DNA of 16,887 nucleotides from Flavobacteriales bacterium UBA2619 (GTDB lineage: Bacteria > Bacteroidota > Bacteroidia > Flavobacteriales_D > Sanyastnellaceae), in assembly GCA_002339135.1 (NCBI GenBank), contig DDJR01000103.1, forward strand, positions 1 through 16,887. The letters run 5' to 3'. The position numbers were made by a program, and so were the translations under genes. Shown here piece by piece: positions 1-7,851 of the stretch (within the stretch, counting starts at the first letter, position 1; each line of letters opens with the position of its first letter). The notes beneath the pieces are model-generated. The model saw only the letters and a program-made list of their open reading frames with translations. It was not told the origin of the DNA and searched no databases.

Positions 1-2327
1 ATACGATCGTTAAATTATTTTGCTTTGCAGCCAGCATATTTTTTCTCATTGACCAAACAAATGCGCAGAGAGTTGCCAATGCAAGCTTCCAAGCAGGTGA
101 AATTGCCATTGATGGGAAACTGAATGAAATGGAGTGGGCAGAAGCAGAAGTGATCTCTGGTTTAACTCAATATTCTCCAAATCCAGGTTACAAATCTTCA
201 CAAAAAACCGTACTCAGAATACTGTACGATGATGAAGCAATCTATCTAGGTGCACGAATGTTCGACACTGCTCCCGACTCCATTTTGATGCAATATTCAC
301 CGAGAGATGAGATCAAGAACTCTGACGAATTCGGAATCCAACTGTCACCATACAATGACGGCATCAATGGAGTCGCGTTTTCCACCACACCGGCGGGAAT
401 CTTAGTTGATGTCAACATCTCCCCTACTGGAAAAGATTTCAATTGGGATGCTGTTTGGGATGTGCAGACTGTTGTTGATGAACAAGGGTGGACCGCTGAG
501 TTTAAAATCCCTTGGTCAGCTTTGAGATTTGCAAAAATGGTGAAATCCGAAGAAGTCATTTGGGGCTTTAACTTCTACAGAAAAATTCGTAGACTGAGAG
601 AGTTTTCGGTTTGGGAACCCATGGACCCCACAAGTACGGTAGAAGGACTTAGAGAAACCGGTGAACTTCATGGATTTCGTGACATCACCCCCCCCCCAAG
701 AATAACGCTCTTTCCATACATTTCGACATATGCAGAAAACATGGAAGAAGGAGGTTTTGGAACGAGGCTTAACGGGGGGCTGGACTTTAAGGCAGGAATA
801 GGAGACGCCTTTACCTTAGACATGACACTCATTCCAGATTTTGGCCAAGTGGTTGCTGACAATCTCGTTCTTAATTTAAGTGCATATGAAATCCAATTTC
901 AGGACAACCGGCCATTTTTCACTGAAGGAACTGAACTCTTTAACAAAAGCGGGTTGTTTTACAGTCGAAGAATAGGAGAAAATCTTCAATTAATTAATGC
1001 CACGAAATTATCAGGCAGAACAAAAGGAGGGCTCGGAGTTGGCGCATTGCAAGCATTTGCCATCGATGCTGTTGAAAGAGACACCTCTGAAAACGCACCC
1101 ACAACATCCTACTCCGTAGCTGTATTGGACCAAACCCTCCCCAACAACGGATACATACATGCAATAAGCACCTTTGTTACAAAAGGCCAAGAGTCCGCTC
1201 TAGTTCAAGGAATAGATTATGAACTTAGAAACAAAAAGAATTCGCAATCTTTGTATGGGCAAGCTTTCTTTAGTGCTGAGGGGCACAAATGGGCGCTGGG
1301 AACAGAAAAGCTCTCAGGAAATTTTACCTTAAGTGCCCTTCACCTTGAACAAAGTGAATTTTACGACCCCAACGATTTGGGATATTTAGACGCACCCAAT
1401 GAAGTGCTCAATGAATTGAATATGGAATACAAAATCGTTGAACCTGTTGGTAGATTTCTTCGCCTTTTCTCGTCCGTAGAAATTTCGCACGCTCAACTTT
1501 ACGCTCCAAGAACATTTACCGATTTCTCGGTTTCATCAGAAATGGGTGCTCTCACAAAAGGATTTCAGTTTTATCGTGCAGGGTTTTCTGTAGCACCAGT
1601 TCGAGGCGTTGATTTTTTTGAACCTCGCATTGATGGGTATTATTTCAACTTGCCTTCTTGGGGAAATGCCGATTTGGTGTTCTCTTCCGATTACAGGAAG
1701 AAAATTGCGCTCGACGTAAGAGTTGCTCGCAGCATGGCATTCACCGAGGGCGTCGATTGGAATGGTGCTGATGTAAGATTGAAACCTAGATTTAGAATCA
1801 ATGACAAATTGTCCTTTTCATACATCTACAGTTACCAAGGACAGTTTAACGAACTGGGTTTTGCAACCACCACCTCATTGGGCATAATCCCTGAGACAAC
1901 AAGCATCTTTGGATCACGTGACAACAAGAGTGAAACACACGTGTTGTCCGGCTCCTATATCTTGTCCAACAGGTCGAGCTTTAATGTTAGAGTTCGACAC
2001 TATTGGAGTACAGTAGATTACCTTACATTTTATGCTCTGGGACTGGACGGTGAGCTCTACGAAACAGATCTTGTCGATCTCGCTTCTGACAACTCCTCAG
2101 AATACGATGTGAATTTCAATGCTTGGAGTGTTGACATTGGATTCAGATGGCAATTTACACCAGGCAGTGAATTAAGTGTTGTTTGGAAAAATACGCTTCA
2201 ATCTCGTGGTGAACAACTGCCGTCTGGGTACTTTGATAATTGGGAACAAATGCTTGAAGAGACGTTTGTTAACTCATTATCTATTAAGGCTTTATACTAC
2301 CTTGACTACAGCACAATAAGGAAGTAA
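1..2327 (+). CDS. DUF5916 family protein with N-terminal CBM9-like domain (5' end outside window)
   Basis: The reading frame is open to the left edge (first full codon at 3), so the Met at 129 is internal. Upstream codons encode a hydrophobic stretch (KLFCFAASIFFLI) ending in TNA-Q, a typical signal peptide, so the true start probably lies only a few codons outside. The visible 774 residues begin the mature part with IDGKLNEMEW (about residues 36-45), the opening signature of CBM9-like domains, running to about residue 210. A proline linker (residues 229-232) then leads into LFPY and a long region of alternating aromatic and polar beta strands, as in DUF5916 proteins, probably an outer-membrane beta-barrel. 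The ligand and role are unknown. A run of ten C encodes the linker. The gene converges on the M23 peptidase with 10 bp between stop codons. Family assignment is secure; location is inferred. Confidence 0.88.
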   Translation, partial: TIVKLFCFAASIFFLIDQTNAQRVANASFQAGEIAIDGKLNEMEWAEAEVISGLTQYSPNPGYKSSQKTVLRILYDDEAIYLGARMFDTAPDSILMQYSPRDEIKNSDEFGIQLSPYNDGINGVAFSTTPAGILVDVNISPTGKDFNWDAVWDVQTVVDEQGWTAEFKIPWSALRFAKMVKSEEVIWGFNFYRKIRRLREFSVWEPMDPTSTVEGLRETGELHGFRDITPPPRITLFPYISTYAENMEEGGFGTRLNGGLDFKAGIGDAFTLDMTLIPDFGQVVADNLVLNLSAYEIQFQDNRPFFTEGTELFNKSGLFYSRRIGENLQLINATKLSGRTKGGLGVGALQAFAIDAVERDTSENAPTTSYSVAVLDQTLPNNGYIHAISTFVTKGQESALVQGIDYELRNKKNSQSLYGQAFFSAEGHKWALGTEKLSGNFTLSALHLEQSEFYDPNDLGYLDAPNEVLNELNMEYKIVEPVGRFLRLFSSVEISHAQLYAPRTFTDFSVSSEMGALTKGFQFYRAGFSVAPVRGVDFFEPRIDGYYFNLPSWGNADLVFSSDYRKKIALDVRVARSMAFTEGVDWNGADVRLKPRFRINDKLSFSYIYSYQGQFNELGFATTTSLGIIPETTSIFGSRDNKSETHVLSGSYILSNRSSFNVRVRHYWSTVDYLTFYALGLDGELYETDLVDLASDNSSEYDVNFNAWSVDIGFRWQFTPGSELSVVWKNTLQSRGEQLPSGYFDNWEQMLEETFVNSLSIKALYYLDYSTIRK
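688..697 (+). repeat. C10 homopolymer inside the DUF5916 gene
   Basis: Ten consecutive C residues lie within the codons for the T-P-P-P linker between the CBM9-like domain and the barrel-like part. The reading frame is intact with exactly ten C. Gain or loss of one C would shift the frame and remove the C-terminal two thirds of the protein. Tracts of this kind are slippage hotspots and also sequencing-error hotspots. Confidence 0.9.
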
Positions 2328-2337
2328 CAAAGAGAAT

Positions 2338-4020
2338 TTATTTCGACATTTCCACAGTTCCAATCCAAAAGGATTCATTCCCTACTGCATCTTCAACCCG
2401 AACCGTTATCTGAGATTTAACACCAGGAATATGTTGTGAATCTAACGCACGATAAACAGCTGTTTTTTTCTTAGGATCCCAACGTAAAAGTACCCACTTA
2501 CCGTCTATAAATCCCTCCACTCTGGAGACTCCTGAAAGCGCGTCTTCAAGGTGAAATACAAGGTTGCCATTCGACACCAAGGGGCTCGCAGAAAACTTAG
2601 GCAAAAGCCTAGGAGGAACCGTATCCTGAACCAGAATATATCTGCCCATTTTTCTTGTGGAGAAGGTCACCAAGCCTTCCTGAGATTCGCAGATTTCCAC
2701 TCCCAATCTGTCGCCTGTTTCAGAAAGCCGAACAGCAACCCATTTCGAAGAATTAACCATGAGGTTTTTGACATTCACGCGAAAAGGTTTCGCCAATGCT
2801 GCATCTTCTGGACCGATTGAAAATTCACCACTTTCAAAAACTTGCAGACTGGCAGTCTCTCTACTGTAGAAGGATCTTTTAGGCCAAATAACTTCAACCC
2901 CACCATGGGCTAAAGCTGTTGTTGTTGATGGAATAGCAGGTCTGAAGATACCTGAATTTTGAGCATGAGGTGTCTCTTGATCTAATGCGGTAACCCCCAA
3001 AAGAGTGTATTCCTTTGTAGCAATATTCCCATGCGCATCACTACATTTTACAAAAATGTTCATTGTGGAATCTTCAACAACCCAAAGCCCTGCATCAGAG
3101 GTGAAGTTGTAGATCGACAATCGGTTGCCTGGAAGTGGTTTAAATCGATGTATCTGAGTCCGTGAAGAATTCCACTCCGGATAATAAGCGTGAGCATTCA
3201 TGTCTTTGTTTGTGGAAAAGTTAAGCGTGTCAATGGAAAGTGAAGAATACAAATCACCATCTATGAATACCTCAATGGCATAAATACCGCAAATGTTCAA
3301 AGCTCCATTGAGTTGGTCATTTGCTTCTACAGCAAGTCGGACATTGCCAGCGGGAATTTTAAAAACGCCCTTGGAGCCAACTTCAACTGTTTCAGATCTG
3401 TTTTCTAGCCCCTGAGAATCTAAAGGGATCACCCGGAGCGACCCCAATGTAGGAGATTTCGAATCCGAGATATTGAAAGCCCATTGCAAAGGATTGATGG
3501 GGCGTTCGTTCTCATCACGGACTTCGAAATGAAGGTGCGGCCCGCCAGAAGACCCTGAATTACCACTCCAACCTACAGTGTCTCCTGCTGAAAACGTCAC
3601 ATCAGTCCCTGGGCGACTGTCTGTGCTGAACACTCTTTTTGAATATTGTCGCTCTAAAAGCCAAGAGGAAATCGGTGTGGCAAACCGAGAGAGATGAGCG
3701 TACACAGTGGTCATCCCGTTTGCGTGCTTCAAATACAAAGCATGACCATAACCCCAGGGGCTCACCTTCACGCGTGACACGACCCCATCAGCAGCTGCTA
3801 GAACTGGAAACCCTTCCCTTCCTTGGGTTTTAAAATCAAGTCCTGTGTGAAAATGATCGCCTCGAAACTCACCGAAATTCCCACTTAATATCAGAGGGAT
3901 ATGAAGAGGCGCGACCATACCTGATTGAGTGGAGAAGATGGTTGGCAGTGACTGTGCCGAAATACAAAAAGGCAACAAAAAGCCTGTGAAAATGAGAAAC
4001 AAAAGGTGATAGCGAGGCAT
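2338..4020 (-). CDS. M23 family metallopeptidase (LytM/lysostaphin type), secreted
   Basis: A 560-residue predicted zinc endopeptidase acting on peptidoglycan cross-links outside the inner membrane. Residues 1-23 form a signal peptide (LLFLIFTGFLLPFCISAQ). The M23 domain spans about 45-180 and keeps the whole active-site set: HxxxD (H58, D62), YAHL with H109, and the HLH motif (H162, H164) preceded by GNSGSSGGP. Unlike short LytM factors it carries a tail of about 380 residues rich in beta strands, with a DTVPP motif at 466-470 and LEDALSGV at 491-498 followed by FIDGKW, which resembles Ig-like or C-terminal modules of Bacteroidota M23 proteins. It is divergent from the coiled-coil/zapA operon, compatible with a role in envelope growth or division. 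The intact motifs suggest an active enzyme rather than a degenerate activator. The substrate bond is not determinable. Confidence 0.92.
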   Translation of the reverse strand: MPRYHLLFLIFTGFLLPFCISAQSLPTIFSTQSGMVAPLHIPLILSGNFGEFRGDHFHTGLDFKTQGREGFPVLAAADGVVSRVKVSPWGYGHALYLKHANGMTTVYAHLSRFATPISSWLLERQYSKRVFSTDSRPGTDVTFSAGDTVGWSGNSGSSGGPHLHFEVRDENERPINPLQWAFNISDSKSPTLGSLRVIPLDSQGLENRSETVEVGSKGVFKIPAGNVRLAVEANDQLNGALNICGIYAIEVFIDGDLYSSLSIDTLNFSTNKDMNAHAYYPEWNSSRTQIHRFKPLPGNRLSIYNFTSDAGLWVVEDSTMNIFVKCSDAHGNIATKEYTLLGVTALDQETPHAQNSGIFRPAIPSTTTALAHGGVEVIWPKRSFYSRETASLQVFESGEFSIGPEDAALAKPFRVNVKNLMVNSSKWVAVRLSETGDRLGVEICESQEGLVTFSTRKMGRYILVQDTVPPRLLPKFSASPLVSNGNLVFHLEDALSGVSRVEGFIDGKWVLLRWDPKKKTAVYRALDSQHIPGVKSQITVRVEDAVGNESFWIGTVEMSK

Positions 4021-4064
4021 GACGTAAAACTACAAATTGAACGCGTGTTAATCATATAAAAAAT

Positions 4065-4096
4065 TGAAAATCATTAATGCCATTTTCGTATATTTG
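4065..4096 (+). promoter_or_regulatory. candidate Bacteroidota-type promoter for the coiled-coil/zapA/rny operon
   Basis: TATATTTG at 4089-4096 fits the Bacteroidota -7 element TAnnTTTG. A TTG at 4065-4067 lies 21 bp upstream, in the position of the -33 element. The predicted transcription start would fall around 4102, leaving a short leader before the ATG at 4114. This is the only sizeable gap ahead of the plus-strand gene run. The assignment is by pattern match only. Confidence 0.5.
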
Positions 4097-4113
4097 TTAA
4101 GTTATCAAACCTT

Positions 4114-4437
4114 ATGTCTACACTCCAAGATTCCACAATTAAACTTGTTGAAGCAACAGAACAGTTGCTACAGCGATTTCATGTGGAAAGTGCTGGACGT
4201 AAAGCAGATGAAGAGACATTCAAAGCTCGTGTTCATGAGCTTCAGGAGACGCTATCTACTGCCTTACTTCAGATTGAAAAGTTAACCCTTGAGAATGAAG
4301 AGTGTACCAAGGAACTTGAAGTATGCAAAAACACCCCTAAACCCCTAATTCAAAGCCACGACACTGCCGACCTTTCGGCTGAGGAAATCGACGCTTTGGT
4401 CAAGGAAATCGACTCTTGTTTATCTCTACTATCATAA
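4114..4437 (+). CDS. small coiled-coil protein encoded directly upstream of zapA
   Basis: A 107-residue, acidic, Cys-containing protein with no signal peptide or membrane segment. Residues about 5-75 are heptad-rich (LVEATEQLLQRF, LQETLSTALLQIEKLTLE), predicting one long coiled coil. After a short Pro-rich break (TPKPL) the chain ends in a compact helix, LSAEEIDALVKEIDSCLSLL. I recognise this as the small protein often found before zapA in Bacteroidota, but it has no established function that I know of. It is 19 bp from zapA, so the two are almost certainly cotranscribed. By position and shape it may be a partner of ZapA, comparable to ZapB in Gammaproteobacteria, though that is inference. 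An overlapping frame starting at 4064 is a shadow; this frame carries the coherent heptads and the operon spacing. Confidence 0.8.
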   Translation: MSTLQDSTIKLVEATEQLLQRFHVESAGRKADEETFKARVHELQETLSTALLQIEKLTLENEECTKELEVCKNTPKPLIQSHDTADLSAEEIDALVKEIDSCLSLLS

Positions 4438-4456
4438 ATAAACCATCAGTTAAGCC

Positions 4457-4768
4457 ATGTCTAAAGAAACCATCGAAGTTACAATTGCTGGACGCTCCTA
4501 CCCGCTTTCCGTTCTCCCAGAGGAGGTCGAAGGTGTTAAGAGTGCCGCCATTGCAATCGATGAAAGACTTGCTGAACTGAAATCTCAATTTGCTGTTCAA
4601 GACCGAATTGATTTATTTGCGATGACTGCACTCCAGCTTTCCATTCGTGTTAAGCAGCTCGAAAAGTTAGAAGCTAAATTGGCTTCTGACAAAGAAGGCG
4701 AAGAAGAATTCACATTAGAACTAGTCGGTGACCTAACCCAACGTATCAACTCCGTACTGAAAAGTTAA
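4457..4768 (+). CDS. zapA: cell division protein ZapA
   Basis: A 103-residue cytoplasmic protein matching ZapA in size and layout. It has an N-terminal beta-hairpin region (IEVTIAGRSYPLSVLPEEVEG) that forms the globular head, followed by a helix with the characteristic AAIAIDERLAELKSQF segment, and then a C-terminal coiled coil (about 50-100). ZapA binds FtsZ, bundles protofilaments and stabilises the Z ring. It sits between the coiled-coil gene (19 bp upstream) and rny (19 bp downstream), an arrangement common in Bacteroidota. No strong Shine-Dalgarno sequence precedes the ATG, which is usual for this phylum. Confidence 0.93.
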   Translation: MSKETIEVTIAGRSYPLSVLPEEVEGVKSAAIAIDERLAELKSQFAVQDRIDLFAMTALQLSIRVKQLEKLEAKLASDKEGEEEFTLELVGDLTQRINSVLKS

Positions 4769-4787
4769 GCAACAAGGCACCCCACAA

Positions 4788-6317
4788 ATGGACATTTTAA
4801 TTTATGTAATTATTGCGATAATTTCAGGATTGGCTGGTTTTTTGTTTTCGAAAGCTGGATTAAAAGCGAAATCGGAAGCAATCATCAGAGAAGCTGAGCT
4901 TAAAGGCGAGAGCATTAAAGAAAAAAAAATATCTCAAGCAAAGCAAAAATTCTTTGAGCTAAGAGATAAACAGAAAAGTGAGAGAAAAGACCTCGATTCT
5001 AATCTTCGATCAAGAGAGGATAAAATCCGCAACACGGAAAAAAATCTCAACAAACAAATTGAACGAAACAAAGAGATCGAAAGTGAAATTGACAAAGGCA
5101 AGGACAAGATAAAGCAACGTCTAAACGCCATTGAAAAAAAGACTGTTGACATTGAAAACGATAGACTGAAAGCCATTGAGCTTTTAGAAAAAATATCAGG
5201 AATGTCTGCTGAGGATGCAAAGAAAAACATGGTTGAACAAACCGTGCAAGACGCCAAGGTTACTGCCGCATCATTGGTGCAAGACATCATAGACGAAGCA
5301 AAACAGAAGGCAAACACCGAGGCGAAAAAAATCGTCATTCAGACGATACAAAGAGTTGCTACAGAACATTCTGTTGAGAACTCTGTTTCTGTTTTTCAAA
5401 TTAAAAGCGATGACGTCAAAGGAAGAATCATAGGCCGAGAAGGAAGAAACATCCGGGCACTTGAAGCAGCAACTGGAGTAGAGTTCATCGTGGATGACAC
5501 TCCTGAAGCGATTATCCTTTCTTGTTTCGACCCCGTAAGAAGAGAGATTGCCAGATTATCGCTTCACCAACTGGTCACTGATGGCCGTATCCACCCTGCT
5601 CGAATTGAGGAGGTGGTTGCAAAAGTGATTAAAAAAATCGAAGAGGAAATCATGGAGCTCGGAAAGAGAACCTGTATTGACTTGGGCATTCACAATCTTA
5701 AAAGTGAGCTTGTTAGAATGGTGGGACGTATGAAATACCGCTCTTCTTATGGCCAAAACTTATTGCAGCACTCTCGTGAAGTAGCTAATCTATGTGCGAC
5801 CATGGCAGCAGAAGTGGGTGTAGACCCCAAGGCGGCTAAACGGGCTGGATTGCTTCACGACATTGGAAAGGTAAGTGATGAAGAAAGTGAACTTCCACAC
5901 GCGTTACTCGGTATGAAAATCGCAGAACGCAATGGAGAAAAACCTGAGATTCTAAATGCGATTGGTGCTCACCACGATGAAATGGAAATGACCACCTTAA
6001 TTTCTCCAATCGTTCAAGTTTGCGACGCTATCTCAGGCGCTAGACCTGGCGCGCGGCGTGAAATGGTCGATGCATACATTCAAAGACTGCGAAATTTAGA
6101 GGATCTCGCACTCGAGTATCCTGGAGTAACAAAGTCATATGCGATTCAAGCAGGTCGAGAACTTAGAGTTTTGGTTGAGAGTGAAAAAGTGAGCGATTCT
6201 GATGCTGATCAACTTTCTCTTGACATATCCACAAAAATCATGAATGAGATGACTTACCCAGGACAGGTTAGGGTGACTGTAATTCGTGAAAAACGTGCTG
6301 TGAGCATCGCGAGGTAG
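4788..6317 (+). CDS. rny: ribonuclease Y
   Basis: A 509-residue membrane-anchored endoribonuclease that starts mRNA decay. All expected parts are present and in order: an N-terminal membrane helix (about 3-21), a long charged coiled coil (about 25-190), a KH RNA-binding domain with GRIIGREGR (212-220), and an HD domain. In the HD domain I can see QHSREV (H328), LLHDIG (H357, D358), and AHHDEM (H395-H396), the expected metal ligands. Length is typical for RNase Y. The gene ends one base before the flippase start (TAG-T-ATG), so translation of the next gene may be coupled. A run of nine A lies in the coiled-coil coding part at 4921-4929. Confidence 0.97.
   Translation: MDILIYVIIAIISGLAGFLFSKAGLKAKSEAIIREAELKGESIKEKKISQAKQKFFELRDKQKSERKDLDSNLRSREDKIRNTEKNLNKQIERNKEIESEIDKGKDKIKQRLNAIEKKTVDIENDRLKAIELLEKISGMSAEDAKKNMVEQTVQDAKVTAASLVQDIIDEAKQKANTEAKKIVIQTIQRVATEHSVENSVSVFQIKSDDVKGRIIGREGRNIRALEAATGVEFIVDDTPEAIILSCFDPVRREIARLSLHQLVTDGRIHPARIEEVVAKVIKKIEEEIMELGKRTCIDLGIHNLKSELVRMVGRMKYRSSYGQNLLQHSREVANLCATMAAEVGVDPKAAKRAGLLHDIGKVSDEESELPHALLGMKIAERNGEKPEILNAIGAHHDEMEMTTLISPIVQVCDAISGARPGARREMVDAYIQRLRNLEDLALEYPGVTKSYAIQAGRELRVLVESEKVSDSDADQLSLDISTKIMNEMTYPGQVRVTVIREKRAVSIAR
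4921..4929 (+). repeat. A9 homopolymer inside rny
   Basis: Nine A residues within the codons for K-E-K-K-I in the coiled coil of RNase Y. The frame is intact. A-runs of this length can promote transcriptional or replicative slippage, but in an AT-leaning Lys-rich coding stretch the run may be accidental. Confidence 0.85.
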
Positions 6318-6318
6318 T

Positions 6319-7848
6319 ATGGCGGATAGAATACTTGAACCTAAATTCAGCACTTCGCTTAAATGGCAGAGTGTTAACGTTACAACCCAAGTTATTCTTC
6401 AACTGTGTTTTATTGCAGTTCTCGCAAGGCTAATTCCTACAGATGCATTCGGAGTAATGGCAATTGCTCTGGTTGTTGTAGGGATTATTGAAATGTTTGC
6501 TCAAGTTGGAATTGGTCCAGCCTTGATACAAAACCCCAATGTCAGGACAGAGCACAAACGCACTGCCTTCGTCTTCAGCTTGCTACTTGGCGTCATTTTC
6601 TTTTTCGGAACATATTTGTCAGCTCCATTCATAGCTAGCTTTTACAACCAACCCATGCTAACTGAGGTTCTCAGATGGATAGCTCTTAGCTTCATTATTT
6701 CAGGTGCCTCTGTGGTTCCGAGAAGCATGCTGATTAAAGAAATGCGCTTTAAGCCCTTGTTTTTCTGTTCTTCAACGGCAATGGTTGTAGGAAACTTGAT
6801 TGTTGGTTTAACATTAGCGTATCAAGGAGCTGGGATTTGGGCCTACGTCATTGCACTTTTATCGCAAAACACATTGTTAGGCATTGGTTACTGGATCGTT
6901 GCTCCAAGCCCTGTTGGATTATTTATGGATAAAAAAGCCCTCCGCGAAATGGTGGGTTATGGAGGAAGAAGCACAGCGTTCAACTTTATCAATTATGCTG
7001 CATCTAAAGTAGATACAATGGTTGTCGGAGCGACAACTTCAAATTGGACACTCACTGGACTTTACGACAGATCGTCCTACCTCATGGGACTACCCGTCAC
7101 CGTGCTAGGCAAGCTCGGAGACAGCGTTCTATTTAGCGGCATGTCTATGATGCAGGAGAACCGTGTCAGACTTAAATCCACCGTCTTAAGTGCCATTCAT
7201 GGTGTGGTTCTTTTTGTACTCCCTCTAACCACTCTTTTAATCTTTAGAGCAGAAGACTTTACAGTGATTTTACTCGGAACGTCCTACTTAGAAGCAGTTC
7301 CGATTGTCACCATTTTATTCAGCTGCGTAGCTTTGAGAAGTTTCATAAAAATAGGTGATGCGACAATGCGTGCAACTGACCAGCTCACAATAGGTGCTGT
7401 CATCAAGCTTGGCTTTTTAATCTCTGTCGGGGTAGGAACTTGGTGGTATATGTCCGAATCAAATGTGCTGCGTGTTGCCTGGGTAGTTGCGTTTTCCACA
7501 TTGGCCCAAACAGGAGCAGTCGCCCTTTGGCTTCTTTTCAGCTTAAAAATTCGTGTGAATACAATCAGTGCGAAAATTCTTCCTGGAATATGTCTAAGTA
7601 CCACCGTCGTTTTAGGAGCATTTACAATCAACATCATACCGATAGAAGACTACCTATCAAGTGCGATAAAAATTCAAGAAATTTCTCGCAGCATCTTCGT
7701 TCTCACCCATATTGTAACATCTTTGCTGTTTGCCTTTTTACTTATGTATGCTTACCCGAGGATATTCGATGGCGGATCGCCTGCTGTTCGAAGAAAAATT
7801 TTCGATAAACTTCCCCTCGGGAAAATTAAATCACGCTTAACTGTTTGA
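6319..7848 (+). CDS. oligosaccharide flippase / polysaccharide export protein (Wzx/TuaB-like)
   Basis: A 509-residue integral membrane protein with roughly a dozen or more hydrophobic helices across its length. It belongs to the MOP superfamily (PST/Wzx branch), which translocates lipid-linked oligosaccharides across the inner membrane. Family features include the N-terminal KWQSVNVTTQVILQLCFIAVLARLIP and the FGVMAIALVVVGIIEMFAQVGIG segment, with ALIQ following, resembling WzxC/TuaB proteins. No glycosyltransferase, polymerase or ligase gene is nearby, so the substrate cannot be predicted. It starts one base after the rny stop and ends three bases before the peroxidase gene, placing it in the same transcript. 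The ATG at 6319 fits the start of the family's conserved region without extra residues. Confidence 0.88.
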   Translation: MADRILEPKFSTSLKWQSVNVTTQVILQLCFIAVLARLIPTDAFGVMAIALVVVGIIEMFAQVGIGPALIQNPNVRTEHKRTAFVFSLLLGVIFFFGTYLSAPFIASFYNQPMLTEVLRWIALSFIISGASVVPRSMLIKEMRFKPLFFCSSTAMVVGNLIVGLTLAYQGAGIWAYVIALLSQNTLLGIGYWIVAPSPVGLFMDKKALREMVGYGGRSTAFNFINYAASKVDTMVVGATTSNWTLTGLYDRSSYLMGLPVTVLGKLGDSVLFSGMSMMQENRVRLKSTVLSAIHGVVLFVLPLTTLLIFRAEDFTVILLGTSYLEAVPIVTILFSCVALRSFIKIGDATMRATDQLTIGAVIKLGFLISVGVGTWWYMSESNVLRVAWVVAFSTLAQTGAVALWLLFSLKIRVNTISAKILPGICLSTTVVLGAFTINIIPIEDYLSSAIKIQEISRSIFVLTHIVTSLLFAFLLMYAYPRIFDGGSPAVRRKIFDKLPLGKIKSRLTV

Positions 7849-7851
7849 ACT

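Noticed and set aside
4034..4041. Minus-strand promoter element TCAATTTG for the M23 gene
   Set aside because: One mismatch at a key base of TAnnTTTG, no -33 element at suitable distance, and a very short leader.
4037..4053. Imperfect inverted repeat ATTgAAC-GCGT-GTTAAT between the M23 gene and the coiled-coil gene
   Set aside because: The symmetry needs a one-base bulge and the half-sites are AT-rich and short, so chance is a sufficient explanation.
4064..4285. 73-residue plus-strand frame starting before the coiled-coil gene
   Set aside because: It overlaps the coherent coiled-coil frame out of phase, begins upstream of the likely promoter -7 element and shows no family resemblance.
4769..4787. 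Possible small RNA (such as 6S RNA) between zapA and rny
   Set aside because: The gap is only 19 bases, too short to hold a structured RNA gene.
4934..5338. 134-residue open frame on the minus strand opposite the rny coiled coil
   Set aside because: It is Ser/Phe/Leu-rich low-complexity sequence, which is what the antisense of a Lys/Glu-rich coiled coil gives. The RNase Y frame is certain.
7284..7637. 117-residue minus-strand frame inside the flippase gene
   Set aside because: Antisense of hydrophobic membrane coding; no recognisable domain and no room for independent expression.
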